Positions 14,601 to 19,989 of a DNA stretch of 21,608 nucleotides are shown piece after piece. The first letter of the stretch is position 1. Every line of letters begins with the position of its first letter. Source of the DNA: a virus. The notes below the pieces were generated by a model that ran no database searches, had not been told where the DNA came from, and saw nothing but the letters and a program-made list of their open reading frames with translations. The position numbers and the translations under genes were made by a program. The stretch lies in the IMG/VR virus record IMGVR_UViG_3300049846_001912, positions 1 to 21,608 of that record; one strand, given 5' to 3'.

Positions 14601-15262
14601 TTTTCAGGCTCGGCAGTAGACACATCCGATGATTTCTGTACCAACATATTGAAAATTGTATCATCATCTTTGCCATACAATTTTCGGAAGATTTCCTTCT
14701 TCTTCTCTTCAGGTACCTCGGACGATCCCATAACCGCTCGGATCTTTGTGCCGGAATTCATACCGTCATCATCGATCAACTCTGGTGCAACGACATAATA
14801 TCCCGCATCTTTCCATCCTTCGAGAGGAAGATCGTCGATATAATGTCGAAAATACTTGCCACCACTCAGTCGTGCTGCATCCTTGCTGGACACGGCAGAC
14901 ACGTATGCGGTAGTAGCAGGATCGAACTGTGCAAGAATCTCCACAGGGTTGTACGGACTCTTGACCTGTTGTATTTTGTCAGGATCGATATCGAACATCG
15001 TGGTCATTACTTGCTTTTTTTCTTGGAAGTTCAGTGGGCTTCGGCCAGGTTCCGTCTTGTCGGATGTACCGATGAACACATTTTCCTTTCCAAACTTATC
15101 GACCAAGGCTTTGTATACACTGGCGTGGCCGGCGTGAAACGGCTGAAATCGGCCGGAATACACCGCGATCACCCGCTTTACTCCTTTGTCTTCTCGCAGC
15201 ATCTTCTTCAACTCGAACGCGAGTTCGCCGGCGAGCCGATTCGATTCAAATGTTAAATCCAT
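11663..15262 (-). CDS. Three-domain nucleotidyltransferase fusion (HxGH NTase + KxDG ligase + pol-beta NTase)
   Basis: This 1199-residue protein contains three separate nucleotidyl-transfer signatures. Residues 28-206: NMN/cytidylyltransferase-like fold with GRFQPFHAGH (HxGH = H43-H46) and the partner motif NSGTKIRA (169-176). Residues 370-765: covalent ligase/Rnl2-like domain with motif I EKTDGQN (nucleophile K403), R422 after KFA, motif III MGEI (E488), motif IV EGLVF (E729) and motif V KLMKFTG (K738/K741); the III-IV interval is unusually long (about 240 residues). Residues 857-1113: pol-beta-type domain with GGNQF, GDIDVAID (D904, D906) and QLDVFV (D984). Copies of NPxT...ILVKTALKYP flank or separate the domains. 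The likely role is RNA/DNA end repair, tRNA repair or nucleotide/NAD metabolism; this cannot be fixed from sequence. SD before the ATG is poor. It follows the fibre cluster and overlaps the zinc-ribbon gene by ATGA. Confidence 0.85.
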   Translation of the reverse strand: MDLTFESNRLAGELAFELKKMLREDKGVKRVIAVYSGRFQPFHAGHASVYKALVDKFGKENVFIGTSDKTEPGRSPLNFQEKKQVMTTMFDIDPDKIQQVKSPYNPVEILAQFDPATTAYVSAVSSKDAARLSGGKYFRHYIDDLPLEGWKDAGYYVVAPELIDDDGMNSGTKIRAVMGSSEVPEEKKKEIFRKLYGKDDDTIFNMLVQKSSDVSTAEPEKSSSPAKTKATDKGSGVRTKAEPTQAPAEKPATQDDEKTDDTPPMDRMIVNPDTGREIQVKSALKYPRWKPVYKAAEREMKAAGVDRPNRVKDPEVNIRYKEREKSQTKDEMIVNLGTYLSETLLGKTWAIISNRIEHSLILEAAPKSHIEHPYEDPNMTFGDLKNLTNQALVGDLGKSATEKTDGQNIMFTIKDGQVKFARNTQHTKNGGQSAMTADEFGDFFAGHGDTVASSFRAAAKDVESAVQKMDPAELNRIFGNGRNFVMGEILNKDLPNTIPYNTNQIMLLSVREFDPATGNPIDIDKDAADLLAQNIIAAGGESGSKYKIVGKNPVQFKTTPEDQHRAQHYIDQLSQIASSSGLSDTDTVGDFLSRAWLQELQSTGHSWTPEETDGLVRRWAFGDKSFNIRSIKDPEKNAAFRTIDANYKDIQSDIISPIKSVVLNVGADAMNRVTNFVAGNDGTDQKLKAKLKNAIDAIQKSNNPEYVNKMKKELRTLSTVGIDKIAPAEGLVFTFNGKLMKFTGAFAPVNQIVGIYTYKLQPAGKPAPSANDLATGVKEPRKEPSSGLSAPKSVDDTTKKTDVDADVMSPKLQRQLNQRIINPETKNKILVKTALKYPANHPAHKAAKSALGETLMEGGNQFDKVNSVVPQQHLGSVVQRGLAAAGLTVPHSIVGNKTKPYLGDIDVAIDKSDLSTLLGSQYGTPEFYQSVQHQLTGKNIEHRVQSGLNQFSILVPLTDDTGRPMNAIDANGQPQNVPGYVQLDVFVGNRPWMEKFQSGAGAGSMHKAVARNMIPIATFSRVSFPTDQEGVRQKFQIDNKNGLELVTYKMDEKGKRVPLSKKLVTSDPDEMTQMLFGKGVTWDQVDTFEKMYEKLLSPSFRFKNQRSEIVAAIKDSIQKTKQIPPSELDISVIDEPTTDTAVPTFQSDAPPVQQDPIDNATIKNPETDNEILVKTALKYPPAHPAHKVARRFIDKRGSK
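11696..11779 (-). repeat. NPxT/KYP motif copy 3 (residues 1162-1189)
   Basis: Encodes IKNPETDNEILVKTALKYP followed by PAHPAHKVA at the extreme C-terminus. ILVKTALKYPxxHPAHK is shared exactly with copy 2 apart from the two variable positions. Confidence 0.8.
12722..12805 (-). repeat. NPxT/KYP motif copy 2 (residues 820-847)
   Basis: Encodes IINPETKNKILVKTALKYP followed by ANHPAHKAA, between the ligase and pol-beta-like domains. Its DNA is visibly similar to copy 3, including the shared block GCCGTTTTGACCAGAAT on the plus strand, which points to a within-gene duplication. Confidence 0.8.
14375..14458 (-). repeat. NPxT/KYP motif copy 1 (residues 269-296)
   Basis: Encodes IVNPDTGREIQVKSALKYP plus the following WKPVYKAA, between the HxGH domain and the ligase domain. 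This copy retains the NPDTGREI form and may be closest to the ancestral sequence. The NPxTGRxI core resembles short adaptor motifs seen in some viral proteins (for example the 2-cysteine adaptor), but the Cys residues are absent. Confidence 0.75.
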
Positions 15263-15285
15263 AATGTCATCGGTTAAATGGTTTT

Positions 15286-15307
15286 AGGCACCCCACTCGA
15301 AGTGCCT
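15286..15307 (-). promoter_or_regulatory. Strong hairpin upstream of the triple nucleotidyltransferase gene
   Basis: On the minus strand AGGCACTTC pairs with GGGGTGCCT (9 bp including two G-U pairs) around a GAGT loop. AAAACC follows instead of a U-tract, so it is not a classical intrinsic terminator. It lies 24 bp before the ATG at 15262 and downstream of the last fibre-cluster gene. It may be a processing/stability hairpin or factor-dependent terminator. The stem is weaker if transcribed from the plus strand because of a C/A mismatch. Confidence 0.5.
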
Positions 15308-15339
15308 GTCACTTCCTATAAATAGGATGCTGAATTGGG

Positions 15340-15353
15340 ATAATCGATTATCT
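15340..15353. promoter_or_regulatory. Perfect 14-bp palindrome GATAATCGATTATC over a stop codon
   Basis: The palindrome includes the TAA stop of the small fibre-cluster protein (15348-15350). Perfect even-length palindromes of this size suit a dimeric regulator or a cruciform, but the role is unproven. Together with CCTATAAATAGG (15315-15326, itself self-complementary) and the hairpin at 15286-15307 it makes the 85-bp gap unusually structured. Confidence 0.4.
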
Positions 15354-16172
15354 GTAGTCAAAAAACGAAATAGAACCGTAATTTGTCCACGATCCTGTAG
15401 TAGTCAATCGTGCCCGCAACCAAATAGTATGCGTTTCCCCAGGATCGGAAATAAATCCAGTGACATATTGTGTGGAACTACCACTAGGTGTGCCGGAGTA
15501 ACTAGAATTACCGTGCCATTCGACATTAAAGTTGGACAAATCCAATGGTCGTTGACTGGAACTGACCGGAAATCCACCGTTCGGACCGGATCCTGTCGGA
15601 TACAACGTGTAATTGAACCCGCCGAGATCAGGAGCAAAGCTAGGAATAAACTCGGCAACAGAATATGCACCGCCTGGATTCGTGGTTGTTACAAACGCGT
15701 TAAACCGGATACGTTCGGGATCCGTGGCAGTCACGGAATTTGCGTTAAATCGGCAAGAACCACTGTACGTGGCAGTTCCAACCTGTGCACCAGAAACTTC
15801 AAATGCTATAGCGCCGCCGCCGGGGCCGCCAAGACCGTCACCAGGTCCTGCTCCACCGGACACCAATCGATACTCTAATCCAGAAGTTGTTCCGGAAATC
15901 GGGAGCATTTGAAGACTCCACGCACTGATAGTTCGTCGTAAAATTGCCGACGCCGATTCTCCAAAATTTCCCAATGTGAATGAAACACTCAACGACTGTG
16001 ATTTCGGATATGCCGTGCTGGGATTAGGACCACTATCCACCGAGATGCTGGGGATAAGATAGTGTGACATTCGCGTGCCATCGATAGCACCCGTAACATG
16101 GTTTCGAAATGATTGACCAGCCGTTCCACCAAAATTACTAGCTTGAATGAGAGAAATAAGGTCACGAGCCAT
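15348..16172 (-). CDS. Beta-rich, glycine-rich fibre-cluster protein (possible distal adhesin or fibre tip)
   Basis: This 274-residue protein is not recognised. It begins MARDLISLIQASNFGG, then has a Ser/Thr/Gly-rich body with few Lys and many alternating hydrophobic residues, typical of beta-structured virion proteins. A Gly/Pro-rich loop GGAGPGDGLGGPGGG (about residues 106-120) stands out. It overlaps the 3' end of the S74 fibre gene by 11 bp, with AAAGG upstream of the ATG. The slot right after a long fibre is where T-even phages keep gene 38, whose gp38 adhesin also uses Gly-rich loops; this parallel is positional and compositional only. Alternatives are a baseplate or fibre-connector subunit. 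Confidence 0.65.
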   Translation of the reverse strand: MARDLISLIQASNFGGTAGQSFRNHVTGAIDGTRMSHYLIPSISVDSGPNPSTAYPKSQSLSVSFTLGNFGESASAILRRTISAWSLQMLPISGTTSGLEYRLVSGGAGPGDGLGGPGGGAIAFEVSGAQVGTATYSGSCRFNANSVTATDPERIRFNAFVTTTNPGGAYSVAEFIPSFAPDLGGFNYTLYPTGSGPNGGFPVSSSQRPLDLSNFNVEWHGNSSYSGTPSGSSTQYVTGFISDPGETHTIWLRARLTTTGSWTNYGSISFFDYR

Positions 16173-19100
16173 TATGATTTACCTTTCGTTGTAGTTCTTC
16201 GATCTGTGCCTGTTGTGCGTTGATGGCCTCAATCAACAATGGGATGATACGGTCGTATGCTACCGTCAAATATCCCGTACCATCGGTCATAACTGCCTCG
16301 GGCAGGACTTGTTGGATTTCTTGAGCAATAACACCTACTTGTGGTACATCATCGGTTTTGAGTGTATAGGACACACCACGAATCGTACGAATCTTATCCA
16401 GTGGGTTACTGATAAGTACAATGTTCTTCTTCAACCGTACGTCAGAGGACAATTGATAGTTTGGCGCGGTGATAGATCCGGCAAATGATGCTGATCCGCT
16501 TGTCGCAAGCGATCCTGTAATATCTATACCACTCGTAGTGACTTCGAGTCGTCGAACACCGGATCGAATAAATTGAATGTTATTGGTATTGGAATATAGC
16601 GTTGCTGCGTACGCCGATGCGGCTGTAAAGAATGCACCATCGGTGGAACTTTCCAATCCCACATAAAAATCGCCGCCGAGATTTCGAATATTCAAATATT
16701 GTGCACTGGTAGAACCGGGCACTCCGGATTGTATTGCACCAGAAACAATTGCACCGGCAAAAGTTGGAATATCACCGGTTTGTAATCCAGTATCTACATC
16801 TGCATTAACTCCATTGATTGTCGCTCGAACGGTGCCTTGTGCCGGCGAAGAGAATGTCGAGCTTGATACCAATGTTGGAGAATTTATCAAGATACCAGCA
16901 GTATTGGCATACGATGCGGTACCAGCAAAGCCAACATTATTGACCACCGAGCTGGTATAGCCAGATGCCGAAATTACACCTTGGACGTGCAATGTTGTTG
17001 CTGGCGTTGCCGTTCCGATACCCACATTACCCAGTGCATCAATGCGCATGCGTTCTGGCATGTTAATCGTTGCATCAATTGGCGATGTAAACGAACCGGA
17101 TGTATAGAATACAATGTTTCCTGCATTAACACCAAATGCGCCAAGTTTGACCAATGCACGGCCCATTGCACTGCCATAACTGGAATGGAACGTGCCGGTA
17201 ACACTGCTAGAAGGTGCAAGACCCGCAGCGATATTCAAATCTGCAATAGAATGTTGTGTCCAAATGTTGGCGTAGTTATTGGCCATACCACCCCACGAGA
17301 TACCTCGATTGGCGGTGGCGTTACCCAAGTCCAATATGTTTTTTGCCAACGATGATGTACTGGTGCCAATGTGAACTTGACCGCCGAAATAGCCAAGTGA
17401 CGCCGATCCACTGGTCAAATCACGATTACGAATGAAGAAATCAACTAGGTTGTTCTCGTCTTCCGCATAATATGGATAGACTGTTGTACCATCATTGTCA
17501 TAATCGCCAATCCAAACACCAACAACATTACTTGTAACGCTTGCGCTGTTGTACGTACCACCGATGGCGACACGTTTTGTCAACCCCGCAACGCCGCTGG
17601 TGCCGATCCCACCTTGTATGGTGCCTAGTACGATACCTGTTGACCCGGTGAACATGGAGGCAGATACTCTACCTTGTACATGAAGGCCAGCAAATGACGG
17701 TGTATCCGTTGTTTGCAACCCAGTATCTACATCAATATTGACCCCGTTGATTGTTGCACGAACTGTTCCCTGTGACGTAGTTGTGAACGTAGATGCAGAC
17801 ACCAGACCATCTGGTGCACCGGATAGAGTGGACCATGTGGCATTTTGTGCATATGACGCACTGATAGCAGTATACGACGACGAGGCAACCGTAGCAAATG
17901 ATGCCGTAACATTTGGATAACTACCACTCAATCGAAGTGTGATGTTAGCGATCTGTCCACCGGAACTCGAAGACCCAGAGAAATCTGCACCAAAATTCAG
18001 GACTTCCGATATAGCGGTAATATTGGAACCGGTGATTTGAATGGTAGACGTACCGCCACCAACACCTGCTCCGCTACCGGACCCACCCAACAATACAAAA
18101 TCATTTGCAAAAATGGACGCGCTGGAATACATGCCATGAGAGGCAGAAACAAAGCGTGGTGTAATCAATGCACTCGATACCGACGCAATAGCGCCACTAA
18201 TGAAGTGTGTGGATCCGGTATCCACCTGTACCGACGCCGAGAACAGTGTTGGTGTAGCAGTAATTGCGCCAAATGGAATGGATTTCGCAACGGATGCACT
18301 GGTGACAAACGATGCAGATAGTGCATACGACGCCGACAGTCCATATGATGCACTGTTGGCTATATACGATGAGGATGCGAATGTGCCAAAACTTGCCGTT
18401 GTGGCAAAAGATGCACTGTTAGCTCGATAAGATGACGATGCAAACGTGGCAAAACTTGATGTTGTGGCAAAAGACGCTGACAATCCATATGATGCGCTGT
18501 TAGCTCGATACGAAGACGATGCAAACGTGGCAAACGATGCAGTGATGTCATACGATCCTGTTAGAGCAGCAATAGGCACGACGCTGGTGAGATTTGCAGC
18601 ATCCAAGTAGTACGTGCCTTGTTGTCCGTCTAAGAGATCGGCGTCCAGTAGTGAACCAGCGCCATCATTTTGTTCGGTCCAGATTTTCCACGACTGTCCC
18701 CAGGTGCCCAATGCACGCATACGGTAAATCAGTGAGCCGGTGCTGTAGGAAGTAGTTCCGATCTGAACCGAGTATTGACCCGGCGTGCTTGTTGGGTGTT
18801 CAATGTGCAGGCCCATAATGCCGAATTGTGTGGCATTATCCCGATAGAACATGGATCGACTGATATTGTTGGCTCCAATACCGCCGTCGGCCGGCGTTGC
18901 GTTGTATGTACCAACATTAGAATCGCCATAGACAAATCGATATCGGTCCGGCGTACCCAACGCAGACGCGGTAATGTCGTACGAGCCCGTCAATCGTGCA
19001 ATGGGTACGACACCCGTGCTCAAGTTACTAGCATTTTCAAAATATGAACGAGAAACACCGCCCAACGTACTTGCATACGATGCCGTCTGTGTGGCAGGTG

Positions 19101-19989
19101 GGATGGTGACGTAAATATTTGCTGTTGCGCCACCGTTGGTGGACGAGGCGGAGAATTCACTACTTGCAAAATTCAATATGGTGGTTGCCGTAGTGATATT
19201 CGACCCGGTAATCTGTACCGTGGAAACTGCAACTTGGGCACCCGGAATTGTACCGTCGCCGGATACCAACACAAAGTCGGATGAATACACGGCACCACTG
19301 GAATACATACCATGTGAAGCCGAAACGAATCGAGGAGTAATGAGTGCACCGGATACCGATGCGATGGCACCACTAATGAAGTGTGTGGATCCGGTATCGA
19401 CTTGAACCGAGGACGAAAATAGCGTCGGTTTCGCTGTTACGTTGGTGTAAGTAACAGACTGTGCGTACGATGCACTGGTGGCGGTGTTCGACGACGACGC
19501 AAACGTGGCAAACGATCCCGATCGAGCAAAGGACGATGACAGTGCACTCGATGCGGATATTGCAAAAGATGCAGTAGTGGTAAATGAAGAACTCAAGGCC
19601 CACGAAGCGGTGGTAGCGAACGAGGCCGACAATCCGTACGATGCGCTGTTAGCTCGATATGAGGACGATGCAAACGTGGCAAATGAGGACGACAACGATT
19701 GCGACGCCCAACTGGCCGATACACCCGCTAGTAAGTTGATTTGCGTTGATCCGGACAGCAATCCTGCCGGAATATTTGTGATCGCCGACCAATCGGTTCC
19801 TGTTGCCGTGGCAAAGGCAGACCATTCCGTTGACAACGTACCATATTTGGTATACAACGTAGAACTTAGGGCTCCATTTCGACGCACGAACAAACTGCCG
19901 ACGGGCGCATTATAGCCCACCGGCGACCCATCACCCACCAGTATACAGACTCCGGTTTGTGGATCAATGACAGTTCGTTGAATAATCAA
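16162..19989 (-). CDS. Long tail fibre with hexapeptide repeats and C-terminal S74 self-cleaving chaperone
   Basis: This 1275-residue trimeric fibre should bind the host. Residues 25-60 (APVGSLFVRRNGALSSTLYT..., W56) resemble an N-terminal attachment domain of phage fibres. Two blocks (91-177 and 481-570) repeat a six-residue unit of SAS(F/Y)A(T/L) type. A DADLLDGQQGTYY element (449-461) and NVGIGTATPATTLHVQG (988-1004) are common fibre motifs. The end (about 1181-1275), with SSDVRLKKNI, VGVIAQEIQQVLPEAV and a terminal helix, is a peptidase S74 intramolecular chaperone; S1182 and K1187 have the spacing of the cleavage dyad. The start is TTG at 19989: it overlaps the preceding TGA as TTGA, GGAG lies 7 nt upstream, and the frame is closed by TAA further upstream. 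Large internal duplications are present. Confidence 0.9.
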   Translation of the reverse strand: MIIQRTVIDPQTGVCILVGDGSPVGYNAPVGSLFVRRNGALSSTLYTKYGTLSTEWSAFATATGTDWSAITNIPAGLLSGSTQINLLAGVSASWASQSLSSSFATFASSSYRANSASYGLSASFATTASWALSSSFTTTASFAISASSALSSSFARSGSFATFASSSNTATSASYAQSVTYTNVTAKPTLFSSSVQVDTGSTHFISGAIASVSGALITPRFVSASHGMYSSGAVYSSDFVLVSGDGTIPGAQVAVSTVQITGSNITTATTILNFASSEFSASSTNGGATANIYVTIPPATQTASYASTLGGVSRSYFENASNLSTGVVPIARLTGSYDITASALGTPDRYRFVYGDSNVGTYNATPADGGIGANNISRSMFYRDNATQFGIMGLHIEHPTSTPGQYSVQIGTTSYSTGSLIYRMRALGTWGQSWKIWTEQNDGAGSLLDADLLDGQQGTYYLDAANLTSVVPIAALTGSYDITASFATFASSSYRANSASYGLSASFATTSSFATFASSSYRANSASFATTASFGTFASSSYIANSASYGLSASYALSASFVTSASVAKSIPFGAITATPTLFSASVQVDTGSTHFISGAIASVSSALITPRFVSASHGMYSSASIFANDFVLLGGSGSGAGVGGGTSTIQITGSNITAISEVLNFGADFSGSSSSGGQIANITLRLSGSYPNVTASFATVASSSYTAISASYAQNATWSTLSGAPDGLVSASTFTTTSQGTVRATINGVNIDVDTGLQTTDTPSFAGLHVQGRVSASMFTGSTGIVLGTIQGGIGTSGVAGLTKRVAIGGTYNSASVTSNVVGVWIGDYDNDGTTVYPYYAEDENNLVDFFIRNRDLTSGSASLGYFGGQVHIGTSTSSLAKNILDLGNATANRGISWGGMANNYANIWTQHSIADLNIAAGLAPSSSVTGTFHSSYGSAMGRALVKLGAFGVNAGNIVFYTSGSFTSPIDATINMPERMRIDALGNVGIGTATPATTLHVQGVISASGYTSSVVNNVGFAGTASYANTAGILINSPTLVSSSTFSSPAQGTVRATINGVNADVDTGLQTGDIPTFAGAIVSGAIQSGVPGSTSAQYLNIRNLGGDFYVGLESSTDGAFFTAASAYAATLYSNTNNIQFIRSGVRRLEVTTSGIDITGSLATSGSASFAGSITAPNYQLSSDVRLKKNIVLISNPLDKIRTIRGVSYTLKTDDVPQVGVIAQEIQQVLPEAVMTDGTGYLTVAYDRIIPLLIEAINAQQAQIEELQRKVNHNGS
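16741..16866 (-). repeat. Duplicated fibre cassette B, copy 2
   Basis: Encodes about residues 1042-1083, with the same QGTVRATINGVN-DVDTGLQ core as 17674-17799. It lies between the GIGTATP motif and the S74 domain. Confidence 0.8.
17674..17799 (-). repeat. Duplicated fibre cassette B, copy 1
   Basis: Encodes about residues 731-772, SxSTF...QGTVRATINGVNxDVDTGLQT...P(S/T)FAG, paired with 16741-16866. Confidence 0.8.
18091..18258 (-). repeat. Duplicated fibre cassette A, copy 2
   Basis: Encodes about residues 578-633, with QVDTGSTHFISGAIASVS and LITPRFVSASHGMYSS, matching copy 1 at 19264-19431. A 29-bp stretch at 18194-18222 is identical to 19373-19401. Both copies follow a hexapeptide block, so a module of about 200 residues was duplicated. 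Confidence 0.85.
18280..18549 (-). repeat. Hexapeptide-repeat block 2 of the fibre
   Basis: Encodes residues 481-570, a series of SAS(F/Y)A(T/L)-like six-residue units (18-bp period) with repeated SSSYRANSAS elements. Near-identical 40-60 bp pieces recur within the block and in block 1, for example the run around GATGCAAACGTGGCAAA on the plus strand. Confidence 0.8.
19264..19431 (-). repeat. Duplicated fibre cassette A, copy 1
   Basis: Encodes about residues 187-242, the partner of 18091-18258. Beyond this cassette the similarity continues into an (A/S)TxQITGSNIT...LNF segment, showing that the duplication is longer than the best-conserved core. Confidence 0.85.
19459..19719 (-). repeat. Hexapeptide-repeat block 1 of the fibre
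   Basis: Encodes residues 91-177, which can be written as SASYGL/SASFAT/TASWAL/SSSFTT/TASFAI/SASSAL/SSSFAR/SGSFAT-type units. The regular six-residue period suggests a triple-stranded beta-helix-like shaft; the fold is inferred. Confidence 0.8.

Noticed and set aside
15317-15324. Exact TATAAATA late-promoter consensus on the plus strand
   Set aside because: It points against all genes and an exact 8-mer is expected by chance at about this frequency; kept only as part of the structured-gap observation.
16162-19989. Direct repeats of the fibre gene considered as a CRISPR array
   Set aside because: The repeats are in frame, of 18-bp periodicity and diverged, without unique equal-length spacers; they encode fibre hexapeptides.
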